Shown piece after piece: positions 1-8,242 of a stretch of 64,000 nt of DNA. Numbering within the stretch: position 1 is the stretch's first letter; the number at the start of each line of letters is the position of its first letter. The stretch is from Helicobacter valdiviensis (lineage in GTDB: Bacteria; Campylobacterota; Campylobacteria; Campylobacterales; Helicobacteraceae). The notes beneath the pieces are model-generated. The model did not search any database. It saw only the letters and a list, made by a program, of their open reading frames with translations, and was not told the DNA's origin. Location of the stretch: contig NZ_NBIU01000003.1 of NCBI RefSeq assembly GCF_003245365.1, positions 1 to 64,000 of the forward strand. The letters run 5' to 3'. The translations under genes were made by a program, and so were the position numbers.

Positions 1-350
1 CCTCCATTCTTTCCTTTTTCAAAATGAACTTCATAGCCTTTACCTATATTAAATCCTCCACCCCAAGCAATTACATTGTTTTTATTATTACCGCTAATGT
101 TCATACAATTACTTTTTCCAGCACAACTACTAATACTTCCACTACTTCCATTTGTAAACTTTCCACCACTTGGTAAAGTAATATCTTTAGCTAATACTAA
201 TTGATTAGATAAAAGTATAGAAGCAACTATACTAATACTAAGAGTTTTTCTAAAAGAATGATTTCTTTTAGAATGAATAAGAGTATGAGTATGAGAAATT
301 ATCTCTTTACTCTTTATACTTCCTAGTTTCTTTTTAAGTTCTTGTTTCAT
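1..350 (-). CDS. Filamentous haemagglutinin-like secreted exoprotein, N-terminal part (cut by window edge)
   Basis: This frame is open from an ATG at 350 to the left edge, about 116 codons, and continues outside the window. An AAGGAG ribosome site lies upstream of the ATG. The protein starts with a long basic, His/Ser-rich stretch of about 34 residues, then a hydrophobic segment ending in VLA near residue 54. This is the extended signal peptide typical of large autotransporters and two-partner-secretion (TPS) proteins. After it come a Gly/Ser/Asn-rich region and the pattern NVIAWGGGFNIGKG, which resembles the secretion domain of FhaB-type proteins. The likely role is an exported adhesin or contact toxin crossing the outer membrane through a TpsB pore. 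No partner gene is visible here. The family call rests on the N-terminus only. Confidence 0.62.
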   Translation of the reverse strand, partial: MKQELKKKLGSIKSKEIISHTHTLIHSKRNHSFRKTLSISIVASILLSNQLVLAKDITLPSGGKFTNGSSGSISSCAGKSNCMNISGNNKNNVIAWGGGFNIGKGYEVHFEKGKNG

Positions 351-370
351 TATTCTTTCTCCTTTTTGTT

Positions 371-1159
371 TTAAAACATTAATGTTTTTGTTTGGATTCT
401 TTTTAAAAGATTAAAAGAATCTAGTAGAGGATTCATAAATGGGGAAAAGAATCCTCTAATAGAGTCTTTTATAAGAAATAGAATGTATAAAAGAGTTTTT
501 AATTTAAAAGAAAGAGAATGTTTAGTATTGATTAATGTGTTAAAGAGTTTATTAAAAAGTTTAGATTTAAGAGTTGTTAGTTTATAGATTGTTATAGGGA
601 TAGATTTAAAATAATTGAAAGATATAAAATCATTGAGAGTTTTAGAATGAATACTAATACTAGATTGATTAAAAGGTTTAGATTTAAGAGTAGAGTTATT
701 TGTTTTTATTAAAGAGATAAATATTAAAAGATTGTATGGTAGTTTAAAGAAATACAAGAATGTTATTATAAGAGTTATATTAGTAAGTTGTGAAAGTTTA
801 AAGAAATCATTTAAGTTAAGGCTATTGGTTGTTCTTTTATAGATTGCTTCTTTACACTTACAATAACAAGAAATACCTTTAAGGATAAATCTAAGATTAT
901 TTTGAGTTCTAGGAACTCTTACAATAATAATAGAAGATAATAGATTGCTACAATAATTACATTGTTTTGTGATGATAAAGAGTCTTGCATTGGCAAGAAA
1001 ATACTCTCTAAAGCATCTAAAGTAACAAAGAAGAGTTAATAAAGAGCTAGAATGCCCCCCCCCCCCATTATTTAGAATATTTACTTTTTTAGATAGATTT
1101 TTAGAGGAGTTTGGGGGTAAATGGCTTCTATGATGTCTCATTGCGTTTTCCATTAGCAT
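371..1159 (-). CDS. Unrecognised 262-residue ORF with an in-frame poly-G tract, upstream of the haemagglutinin-like gene
   Basis: I do not recognise this protein. It is read in the same direction as the haemagglutinin-like gene and ends about 20 bases before that gene's start. Its first 31 codons are followed by a G12 tract read as four glycines, so losing or gaining one G would stop translation early. After the tract come Cys-rich segments (CNYC, and CYCKCK about 35 residues later) that could bind metal. The rest is rich in Lys, Asn, Leu, Ile and Phe with hydrophobic patches. I see no good ribosome site before the ATG. It could be a phase-variable accessory protein for the exoprotein, a decayed gene, or a chance frame in a long leader. 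Confidence 0.35.
   Translation of the reverse strand: MLMENAMRHHRSHLPPNSSKNLSKKVNILNNGGGGHSSSLLTLLCYFRCFREYFLANARLFIITKQCNYCSNLLSSIIIVRVPRTQNNLRFILKGISCYCKCKEAIYKRTTNSLNLNDFFKLSQLTNITLIITFLYFFKLPYNLLIFISLIKTNNSTLKSKPFNQSSISIHSKTLNDFISFNYFKSIPITIYKLTTLKSKLFNKLFNTLINTKHSLSFKLKTLLYILFLIKDSIRGFFSPFMNPLLDSFNLLKRIQTKTLMF
1055..1066 (-). repeat. Poly-G tract, 12 bases (C12 on the plus strand)
   Basis: A run of 12 C on the plus strand, so G12 in the coding direction of the 371-1159 frame and of the haemagglutinin-like gene. Runs of this length slip during replication in Helicobacter and Campylobacter and act as on/off switches. Here it is in frame. Confidence 0.9.
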
Positions 1160-1510
1160 TTGATTAGAGAGTGATAAAGCTGTGATTTTGCTAATGCTGA
1201 TTTTTTTAAATAGATGTGAAAAAGCCTTTATAAATACCCCTTTTGAAACAAATAAGCTAGACTATGAATGTAATATTTATTTTTGATATAAATTAATTTT
1301 ACATATTAATTATATAAAAAAATAAAATAAATTATTTTGTTTTGTGTGTGGGATTTTATAAATAACTCTTTTAAATTTTAATAAAATATTTTTTATTATT
1401 TTGTATTATCTTTACAAAAATAAATAATATCTACATATAATTAATATAAAATATAATAATAAATAAATATTTTGTAAGCAAAAATAATGCAAAAATGTTT
1501 TTATAGATAA
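1160..1510. other. Very AT-rich intergenic region
   Basis: No gene is seen. About 1260-1480 is almost pure A/T, with repeated TAATTAATATAAAA-like strings and A-tracts that would bend DNA. It sits upstream of the minus-strand 371-1159 frame and the exoprotein gene, so it may hold their promoter. Several TATAAT-like hexamers are present and I cannot choose among them. Confidence 0.5.
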
Positions 1511-1531
1511 AGGAGGCCAATAAAGCTTCCT
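1511..1531 (-). terminator. Hairpin after gmhB
   Basis: AGGAGGC, a 7-base loop, then GCTTCCT form a 7-bp stem with one G-T pair. On the minus strand the stem is followed by TTTAT. It lies 16 bases past the gmhB stop and probably ends that transcript. Confidence 0.5.
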
Positions 1532-1546
1532 AGTTGATTTTGTGGA

Positions 1547-2104
1547 TTAATTAATGATTTTTAAAGCTTCTTGGATGGTTTTGATTTTATGTGTAGAGTT
1601 GGGTGCTTCTCCCTCTCCTATATATATTCTATTTTGCACGCCTATATCTTTCCCTGCTTGCATATCTGTATCTTTATCTCCTAGGATATAGCTTTCATAA
1701 TCGCTTAAATTTAAGTTAAAATCTTGGCAAGCATCTTTTAGCATTTTACTATGTGGTTTTCTACAAAGACAATTTTCTTCTTTGGTGTGCGGACAATAAT
1801 AAATACCATCAAATCCTATATTTTTTGGTATAAAACCACTTTCCCTAAGAGGTATAGTGAGCATAGAATTAATGGCATTTTGTAAAAAACTATGCAGTTT
1901 CAAAAGATCTTCTTTGGTGAATAAGCCTCTATGGATACCTGATTGGTTGGTAACCAAAAAGCAAAGAGCATCTTGTTTTTTAAGCTCTAAAAAGAGCTCC
2001 ATAAAACCTGGTGCAAAAAAGAAAGTTTCTATTTTGAAGCCATAAGGTGCATCTTCTAAATTCACTACCCCATCTCTATCAAAAAATACAACTTTTCTTT
2101 TCAT
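1547..2104 (-). CDS. gmhB: D-glycero-D-manno-heptose-1,7-bisphosphate 7-phosphatase
   Basis: HAD-family phosphatase of 185 residues, the usual GmhB length. It removes the 7-phosphate from heptose bisphosphate on the route to ADP-heptose for the lipo-oligosaccharide core, in the cytoplasm. The N-terminal DRDGVVN holds the nucleophile and acid/base Asp residues (9 and 11). TNQSG is motif II. The zinc loop reads YCPH followed by CLCRKP, and GDKDTDM carries the late acidic motif. The ATG has an AAGG element upstream. It follows the YhhQ-family gene closely, so the two are probably co-transcribed. The surface-sugar theme fits the glycan locus at 53-62 kb, but no other heptose genes are beside it. 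Confidence 0.9.
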   Translation of the reverse strand: MKRKVVFFDRDGVVNLEDAPYGFKIETFFFAPGFMELFLELKKQDALCFLVTNQSGIHRGLFTKEDLLKLHSFLQNAINSMLTIPLRESGFIPKNIGFDGIYYCPHTKEENCLCRKPHSKMLKDACQDFNLNLSDYESYILGDKDTDMQAGKDIGVQNRIYIGEGEAPNSTHKIKTIQEALKIIN

Positions 2105-2115
2105 GGATAACCTTT

Positions 2116-2661
2116 TTAGCGTAAGAAGCCAAAAGCCCCTCTAAGTCTGATAGCAAAAAGCCAAAACCAAGGAGTATTTAAGAATGCTAAAATGAGTTTG
2201 ATTAAATAATCTCCTAAAATAATCATAACAATACTTTGCCATGGCATTACAAACAAAAATGCAACATGGAAGAAGATTAAAGTATCCACAAGCTGTGAAG
2301 TAGCTGTGCTTCCTGCACTTCTTAGCCACCATAAGCGTGGGAATTTTGACTTTAGATAATAAAAGGCATAGACATCTACTTGTTGTGAGAGAAAAAAAGC
2401 CATAACACTAGCAAGGGCCACTCTGAATTCTGCTAAAAACATAGAAGGGATAAAAGCACATAAAATTCCTAAACGGACAACTTTTAAAACTTCTTTTTTG
2501 CTATAACGCTCCGCTAAAATATCGGCTAATAAAAAGGTAAAAGGGTAGGTTAATGCACCATAAGTTAAAAAATCATTAATTGTAAATTGCACCAAATAAT
2601 TAGAAGCGACAATAAGGCTTGTAAAAACAGTAACCGAAAATAATACAACCAAACGAGGCAT
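2116..2661 (-). CDS. yhhQ: YhhQ/VUT-family queuosine-precursor transporter
   Basis: Polytopic membrane protein of 181 residues with about five or six hydrophobic segments. YPFTFLLADILAE and QLVDTLIFF are typical of the VUT/YhhQ family, which takes up queuosine precursors (7-cyano-7-deazaguanine or relatives) across the inner membrane. I start it at the ATG at 2661, which has AAGGAG just upstream. A longer frame from a TTG at 2676 would contain the ribosome site itself. It lies 12 bases before gmhB on the same strand. Family is clear; the exact substrate is inferred. Confidence 0.82.
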   Translation of the reverse strand: MPRLVVLFSVTVFTSLIVASNYLVQFTINDFLTYGALTYPFTFLLADILAERYSKKEVLKVVRLGILCAFIPSMFLAEFRVALASVMAFFLSQQVDVYAFYYLKSKFPRLWWLRSAGSTATSQLVDTLIFFHVAFLFVMPWQSIVMIILGDYLIKLILAFLNTPWFWLFAIRLRGAFGFLR

Positions 2662-2719
2662 AAAACTCCTTAACAAATTAAAAAAATTTAATTCTAATAA
2701 AACCTTTTTAAAAAGTTAA

Positions 2720-2738
2720 TTCCCTCATAAAGAGGGAA
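2720..2738 (-). terminator. Terminator of the rpsF-ssb-rpsR operon
   Basis: TTCCCTC, loop of five, GAGGGAA: a perfect 7-bp stem starting 4 bases past the rpsR stop. On the minus strand it is followed by TTAACTTTTT, so it looks like an intrinsic terminator. Confidence 0.75.
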
Positions 2739-2742
2739 GAAA

Positions 2743-3000
2743 TTAGATTTTAAAAGGGTTTTCAACCACTTTTTTTCTATCCACGATATAAGGAATAAGT
2801 GCCATATGTCTAGCACGCTTAATCGCTACTTCTACACGCTCTTGCCATTTTTTAGAATTTCCTGTCAAGCGGCGTGGCATAATCTTGTATCTTTCTGATA
2901 AAGAATGCTTTAGCATATCTACATCTTTATAATCAATAAAATCAATTTTTGCTTCTGTGTATCTGCAATATCTTTTTGAATATCTTTTTTTCTCTGCCAT
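2743..3000 (-). CDS. rpsR: 30S ribosomal protein S18
   Basis: Small basic protein of 85 residues, normal for S18, with the family signatures in [15 protein letters not shown] and [11 protein letters not shown]. It binds S6 on the platform of the 30S subunit. It is the last gene of rpsF-ssb-rpsR, an order conserved in many bacteria including H. pylori. A hairpin follows directly. Confidence 0.97.
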   Translation of the reverse strand: MAEKKRYSKRYCRYTEAKIDFIDYKDVDMLKHSLSERYKIMPRRLTGNSKKWQERVEVAIKRARHMALIPYIVDRKKVVENPFKI

Positions 3001-3011
3001 TGTTTATCCTT

Positions 3012-3524
3012 TTAGAATGGTATTTCATCATCATTAATATCAATTTCAGGAATCACCGGTTCTTTAGGCGGTGCTTTTTTTGCCATTGTTGGAGCTGTTT
3101 GGACTTGTGTGTTATAAGAAGGTGTGCTATATTCTTGCTCATATTCGTTATAACCACCGCCATTGTAAGTGCCTCCATAGTTTTCTTGGCTTTGACTTTG
3201 GCGTCCGCCTAGCATTTGCATACTTTCTGCTGTAATGCTGTGGCGACTTCTTTTTTGTCCTGTGTTATCCACCCAACTTTCTAAAACCAATCTTCCCTCA
3301 ATAAGAACTTGCGAACCTTTTTTTAGATATTGGTTTGCCACTTCAGCAGTTCTACCAAATAGATTTACATCAATGTAGCACACTTCTTCGGCGGGTGTGC
3401 CATCTTGCTTTTTATAGCGACGATTGATTGCTAAACCAATTTTAGCAAGTGCAGAACCACTAGGAAGATAACGCAACTCTACATCTCTTGTTAGATTTCC
3501 TGCCAAAATGACTTTATTAAACAT
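3012..3524 (-). CDS. ssb: Single-stranded DNA-binding protein
   Basis: 170 residues. The N-terminal OB fold (about 1-110) opens with the family pattern FNKVILAGNLTRDVELRY. A Gln/Gly/Tyr-rich linker follows, and the protein ends in DDEIPF, the acidic tip that recruits partner proteins. It protects single-stranded DNA in replication and repair. It lies between rpsF and rpsR in the usual three-gene operon, so it is expressed with ribosomal proteins. Confidence 0.97.
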   Translation of the reverse strand: MFNKVILAGNLTRDVELRYLPSGSALAKIGLAINRRYKKQDGTPAEEVCYIDVNLFGRTAEVANQYLKKGSQVLIEGRLVLESWVDNTGQKRSRHSITAESMQMLGGRQSQSQENYGGTYNGGGYNEYEQEYSTPSYNTQVQTAPTMAKKAPPKEPVIPEIDINDDEIPF

Positions 3525-3539
3525 CTAAAAATCCTTAAA

Positions 3540-3947
3540 TTATTGGGCTTCTTCAGCCTTTTCTTCTTTTTTGCTTTCAGTTTCAACTTCTTTTAAAGGA
3601 GCACCTTTTTTGTTGTGGATTGCTCTATCTACTAGAACTTCCCAAGCTTTTTGCTCTTTTTTGCTGTCGTATTTGATTACAATAAAGCGTAAAACATCTT
3701 CGTTAATGCGATACAAACGCTCTAGCTCTAAAACAAGTTTAGGTTCTGCTTTGAAATAGATTACAAAATAATACCCACGCTTATTTTTTTTGATTTCATA
3801 AGCAAGATTTCTCATACCCATATCTAAAGTGGCACTAATTTGTCCGCCATTGTTTAAAATCGCACTTTTATAAAAATCAATTTTTTGCACGATTTCTTCT
3901 TGTGTAAGAGTAGGTTTGATTACAAACATAGTCTCATAAAAACGCAT
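3540..3947 (-). CDS. rpsF: 30S ribosomal protein S6
   Basis: 135 residues. It has the S6 start [14 protein letters not shown] and the core segment [20 protein letters not shown], then a charged, Lys/Glu-rich C-terminal tail common in Campylobacterota. It pairs with S18 in the 30S platform. AAAGGAG precedes the ATG. About 80 non-coding bases separate it from holA upstream and contain TACAAT/TAAAAT-like hexamers, so an operon promoter there is likely. I cannot pick one hexamer with certainty. Confidence 0.96.
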   Translation of the reverse strand: MRFYETMFVIKPTLTQEEIVQKIDFYKSAILNNGGQISATLDMGMRNLAYEIKKNKRGYYFVIYFKAEPKLVLELERLYRINEDVLRFIVIKYDSKKEQKAWEVLVDRAIHNKKGAPLKEVETESKKEEKAEEAQ

Positions 3948-4030
3948 AAAATCTCCTTTTGGAATTTTGCCCTTTCTATTTAAGTAAAGAGCAAGGAATT
4001 AATTTTACAAAATAATTGTAAGCTAGTATT

Positions 4031-5032
4031 TTAGCGTAAAATTTCTTCTAATTTTATTAAAGTATTTAAAAGCCCATTATCTTTATTGATACCTTTAATA
4101 GCTTCTTCACGCCTTGCATTTAGTGTATATAGAATTTTTTCATATTGATCTTGTTTTATCATAATGGCTATTTTTTTACGCTTTTCTAAAAGTGCTGGTG
4201 GAAGTTTATAGCCTAGAACTTCTTCTGAAGTTGCATTGCCATAAAGCTTAATGTGTGAGAAAAATAAAAAATGTGTGAAAAAATATTTTTGCATATCATT
4301 GAGTAGTGAAATCTCTTCATAGCCTTGTTCTAAAAAGCCTTTCAAAGTTTTTAAAAAAGGTTTTTTAAAAACAAGAGCATCTAAAATTTCTTCATAATCT
4401 ATGCTTCCTAGCCCATAGCCTAAATTTTGCACTAAATTAGAATCTATTTCGCCTTCAAATATGCTGTATTTTTGAAGTTCTGCGATTGTTAGTGCTAAAG
4501 AGTTGTTTTGTTCTTCTAAAATTTTTCGTAATAAAAAATCAGTAATTTGAATGGAAAATTTATGGGCAAATTCCCTTAAAATCTCCAAAGCTTCATAGGG
4601 GCTTGGTAAGAAAAAACGCGCTTCATAGACATCTTTTCCTTTAAAGCTACCTGCCATTGCTCTGCAATCTTGTGCATATTCTGCTTGGGTTTTATTTTCT
4701 GCTTGATAAAACTCTACAATCAAATATCCACTTTGTGCTTTTAAAATGCTTTCAATTAAGCTATCTAACTGTTTTTTGGGAATTTTTTTGTCGCATTTTA
4801 TCCATACTAGATTTTCATCACCAAAAAGTGAGCCTTGTGTAAAACAAGAGAGTGCATTTTCATAATCATATTCCCCAAAATAAAAAATATTTTTTTGCAC
4901 CCCTTTTTCTAAGAGAGTGTTTGCGATTTTTTGTCCATAAAATCCCGGTAAAAAACTTTCTTGTCCATAAAGAAAAATGGCTCTTATTAAAGAATTGTTT
5001 TTAAGTTTTGTATCTAGTTCTTTTTTATACAT
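4031..5032 (-). CDS. holA: DNA polymerase III, delta subunit
   Basis: 333 residues, matching the HolA clamp-loader subunit that opens the beta clamp. The N-terminal half has the delta pattern FLYGQESFL; the middle has the helical LLRKILEEQNNSLALTIAELQKY region; the C-terminus is all helical. Sequence similarity in this family is low, but the place between rnr and the rpsF operon is the same as in H. pylori, which supports the call. The start is 18 bases from the rnr stop, so holA is probably translated from the rnr transcript. Confidence 0.88.
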   Translation of the reverse strand: MYKKELDTKLKNNSLIRAIFLYGQESFLPGFYGQKIANTLLEKGVQKNIFYFGEYDYENALSCFTQGSLFGDENLVWIKCDKKIPKKQLDSLIESILKAQSGYLIVEFYQAENKTQAEYAQDCRAMAGSFKGKDVYEARFFLPSPYEALEILREFAHKFSIQITDFLLRKILEEQNNSLALTIAELQKYSIFEGEIDSNLVQNLGYGLGSIDYEEILDALVFKKPFLKTLKGFLEQGYEEISLLNDMQKYFFTHFLFFSHIKLYGNATSEEVLGYKLPPALLEKRKKIAIMIKQDQYEKILYTLNARREEAIKGINKDNGLLNTLIKLEEILR

Positions 5033-5050
5033 TAACCTTTTCCTTTTGTG

Positions 5051-7249
5051 CTAGCTCTTTTTGGTTTCCATTGCTTTTTTGTTTGCTTTTTGACGCTTTC
5101 TTTTTGCTTTTCTTTTGGGGGCTTTTTGTGCCTGTAATGCTTTTTGTTTGGATTTTTTTATTCTATTGGCTTCATTTTGTGCTCTTGCCTCTTTTTTCTT
5201 TGCTAAACGCTCTTTTTTTTCTTTGAAATAATTTTGAGCATATTGTTTGTTTTTAAGTCCCATTGCTTCTTCATTGAAGAGTTCTACAATGCGTCCATAA
5301 ACTCTAGTTGTGGCAATATTTACTTCTAAAATCTCTACTCTTGCCTTTTGGTATTTGACGCCTTCGCCTTTTAGACAAGTAACTCTAGCACCTACAACAG
5401 GATAGTTTGTGAGAGTAATTAGCTGTGGAGTATTTTCATTTGTAATAATTCCCTCATAGGTTGTGCCAATGTGTTCGTTTAAATAGCGTGCAAATTTTCT
5501 ATCTTTAAAATCAAGCTCCACCTTGCTTGCTTCTTGTTCTAAATGGTTAAGATTTTCACATAAGAGCAACAATGCTCCTTTGCTTCCATAATCTTCTACA
5601 ATTTTGATTTTTTCTTTGATTAGTCTGTGTAATATTAAATCGCTATATCTGCGAATAGGTGATGTAAAGTGGCTATATTCTGTAAAACCAAGACCAAAAT
5701 GTCCTACATTATGAGCAGCATAAGAAGCTTGACTCATAGATTTTATAATAAGTTTATCTACTTGTTCTTGTATTTTTAAGCGTTTTGCTTTTTTTTGCAC
5801 TTCTTGAATGTTTTTGTGGAACTCTTCCAAGTTTTTAGGGATTTTGTGATTTTTGACTAAGCCTAAAAGTTGCAATTCATAAAATAACTCTTTAATATTG
5901 TCTAGGCGTGGTTTTGGGTGAATTCTATAAATGCCAAGTTTTAAATCTTTATCATTTTTTGTATTTTTTTTAGACAATAAGAGCGCACTTTGGATATTTG
6001 CTAAAAGCATACATTCTTCTATTAAATTATGTGATAGGGTTTGCTTTTCTTGTAAAATGCCACTGATTTTTTGATGTGTGTTTAATAAAAGTCTATATTC
6101 ATGGTTTAAAAAGTCATATCCAACTTTTAAACGCTTTTCTCTTAGTTTTAAGATTACATCCTTTAGATCTTTAAGCATTTTTTGGGAGGTAGGTTTTATG
6201 ATTTTGCTTATCCCTTTTTCAAAAAGTTCATCCACTTCATCATAAGTAAGCTTCTGCTTTACTTTAATAATTGCTTCAAATATTTCTGCTTCTAAAACTG
6301 CTTTGGTGCGTCTATGGAGGCGGATTTTCCAAACCATTGCAAGACGGAGATGGTTTTCTTTTAAAGAACAGAGGTTTTCACTAAGGCTTCTTGGGAGCAT
6401 GGGAATAGATTTGTGTGGAAAATAAATGCTAAAACCTCTTTTTTGTGCCTCTTGATCTAAATAGGAATTTGGAGTAACATAGTGGCTAACATCTGCTATT
6501 GCCACATAAAGTGTGGAGTTTAATGTATCATAGAAGATAGCATCATCATGATCTTTAGCATCTTTTGGATCAATCACACAAAAGGGAAGATGAGAGAGAT
6601 TTACTCTCTCTTCATAGTTTTTTAATCTTAGCTTATCGCCAAATTTTTTTGCTTCTAATTCTGCATTAAAAGAAAATTTTTCATTTTTTCCATAAAGAGC
6701 TAAAGAGATTGTTTCATCAATATTTGGATCTTGCAATCTGCCTAAAACTTCTAAAATCTCTCCATTATCAGGATTGATTTTTAGCACGACATCTTTAGGG
6801 AGTGCGCGGAGAGATTTACTAGAGGCTTTAAGTTTGTAAGCAACTTCATTTTGTAAGCCTATTCCTAAAAATTCAAGTCCATATTGCTCTAGCACACAAA
6901 GCACACTTCTTTTATTTTTTTGTAAGATATAGATCACTCTTCCCATATTGGGAGATTTTCTAAAACTCTTTACTAAGGCTATATCACCATTTTTGGCATG
7001 ATTAAGACTTAGCTTATCGGGTAAATATAATTCTTTTTTGCCAAAAGGAATTTGGAACTTTGCAATACCGCGTCCTTTTTTGCTAAGATAGATTTTAGCA
7101 ACTCCAAATCTTGGTGCTAAATGATAAAAGCCATTTTCTAAAATAGCAATACCTTCTTTTAAGAGCCGTTCTAGTTGCTCTTGCATGGTGGTAGCTAATT
7201 TGTAATCTTTAGAGATTCCTTCTAAAAGAAGATTAATAATTTCATTCAT
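5051..7249 (-). CDS. rnr: Ribonuclease R (RNB family 3'-5' exoribonuclease)
   Basis: 732 residues. N-terminal cold-shock-like domains come first, then the RNB catalytic domain with the acidic cluster DPKDAKDHDD (about 227-236) that binds the metal ions. SHFTSPIRRYSDL is a family signature. An S1 domain (about 620-680) is followed by a very Lys/Arg-rich tail of about 50 residues. It degrades structured RNA processively. The start overlaps the end of the HDOD gene by eight bases, so the two are translationally linked. Confidence 0.95.
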   Translation of the reverse strand: MNEIINLLLEGISKDYKLATTMQEQLERLLKEGIAILENGFYHLAPRFGVAKIYLSKKGRGIAKFQIPFGKKELYLPDKLSLNHAKNGDIALVKSFRKSPNMGRVIYILQKNKRSVLCVLEQYGLEFLGIGLQNEVAYKLKASSKSLRALPKDVVLKINPDNGEILEVLGRLQDPNIDETISLALYGKNEKFSFNAELEAKKFGDKLRLKNYEERVNLSHLPFCVIDPKDAKDHDDAIFYDTLNSTLYVAIADVSHYVTPNSYLDQEAQKRGFSIYFPHKSIPMLPRSLSENLCSLKENHLRLAMVWKIRLHRRTKAVLEAEIFEAIIKVKQKLTYDEVDELFEKGISKIIKPTSQKMLKDLKDVILKLREKRLKVGYDFLNHEYRLLLNTHQKISGILQEKQTLSHNLIEECMLLANIQSALLLSKKNTKNDKDLKLGIYRIHPKPRLDNIKELFYELQLLGLVKNHKIPKNLEEFHKNIQEVQKKAKRLKIQEQVDKLIIKSMSQASYAAHNVGHFGLGFTEYSHFTSPIRRYSDLILHRLIKEKIKIVEDYGSKGALLLLCENLNHLEQEASKVELDFKDRKFARYLNEHIGTTYEGIITNENTPQLITLTNYPVVGARVTCLKGEGVKYQKARVEILEVNIATTRVYGRIVELFNEEAMGLKNKQYAQNYFKEKKERLAKKKEARAQNEANRIKKSKQKALQAQKAPKRKAKRKRQKANKKAMETKKS

Positions 7250-8075
7250 TGGTATTTGGTTTTTGTTGCTCTAGTTGCTCTTTGCTTTGTTCTAAAACAT
7301 TCTTAAAAGCTTCTAAGTCTAAATTTTTCTCCACAATAATTTTGCTAACTTCATCTATTTGTTCTTGAGTAAAAAAATAATAAGGCGTGATTAAAGCATT
7401 GACTACACGCAAAGGATAGACAAAGGCTTCTAAGTCCTTTGGGACATCTTTATCATTGATTGCACTAATAATTTCAATCATTTTATCTTCAAAATTCCAT
7501 TGTTTAAGCAGTTCCCCACAGACTATAAAACAATCAACGCCTAGCATTTCTTTTTCTATTGCTTGATTTTGTTTGAAATCTGTTTTGGAAATTTTTTTGT
7601 AAAATTCTTTGTCTTTGTGGTTTTTGATGAGATAATCAGCAATTACTACACTGCCAATATGCATTAAAAGAGCACAAGGGATTAAGATTTCTAATCTTTT
7701 GTCGTTGCAAAGCCATTGGTATAAAAAAGCACTTCTTGCTTCTGCTGTGTGGTAAAAATGATGGGTGTCTAATCCATAAGGGGATAAGTTTGGCACAAAG
7801 CTTGATTTTACTGCACTTGCAATAGCAATGCCTTTAATGGAATTAATTCCAAATAAACTTACAGCAAAACTTAATGTTTTAATTTGTTTGGTATGCCCAT
7901 ATAATGGGGAATTAGCACTTTTTATAATGTTTGCTACCAAAAAAGGATCTTGCTCTATAACTTTTACGACTTCTTTTAAAGATGCATCGCTTCTAGAGCA
8001 GAGTTCTTGAAGCTGTGCGATAACTCTTGGAAGGGGCGGTAAAGACTCAATATCAGATAAAATAGAAGTTTCCAT
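7242..8075 (-). CDS. HDOD-domain protein
   Basis: 277 residues with an HDOD domain over most of the length. LPPLPRVIAQLQEL and the IIKSANSPLYG segment are typical. HDOD proteins are relatives of HD phosphohydrolases that usually lack catalysis and act as signalling scaffolds. I see no attached output domain. The C-terminal 25 residues are Gln/Glu-rich. It heads a run with rnr, holA and the rpsF operon on the same strand, and its 3' end overlaps rnr. A role in signalling is inferred. Confidence 0.85.
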   Translation of the reverse strand: METSILSDIESLPPLPRVIAQLQELCSRSDASLKEVVKVIEQDPFLVANIIKSANSPLYGHTKQIKTLSFAVSLFGINSIKGIAIASAVKSSFVPNLSPYGLDTHHFYHTAEARSAFLYQWLCNDKRLEILIPCALLMHIGSVVIADYLIKNHKDKEFYKKISKTDFKQNQAIEKEMLGVDCFIVCGELLKQWNFEDKMIEIISAINDKDVPKDLEAFVYPLRVVNALITPYYFFTQEQIDEVSKIIVEKNLDLEAFKNVLEQSKEQLEQQKPNTNE

Positions 8076-8093
8076 AAGTAATTTACCTTATTT

Positions 8094-8114
8094 TAAGGCT
8101 ATTTGTAAGCCTTA
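8094..8114. repeat. Inverted repeat in the 5' leader of the HDOD gene
   Basis: TAAGGCT, seven-base loop, AGCCTTA: a perfect 7-bp stem 19 bases upstream of the HDOD start. It could be an operator or a leader hairpin. A TAGAAT -10 candidate for the HDOD gene lies at about 8134-8139. Confidence 0.4.
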
Positions 8115-8191
8115 TTCTTAGTTGTATTGTGCGTATTCTACCAAAAACATTGTTAAAAATAAAGTTTAATTTCTTTTAAAGCTTGCAAGAC

Positions 8192-8197
8192 TACAAT
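8192..8197 (+). promoter_or_regulatory. -10 element for the outer-membrane barrel gene
   Basis: TACAAT, 45 bases before the ATG at 8243. Campylobacterota vegetative promoters often have a recognisable -10 and no clear -35, as here. Confidence 0.4.
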
Positions 8198-8242
8198 TCG
8201 CTTTTTAAAATTTTTAATTACTATTTAAATTTAGGAGTTTTT

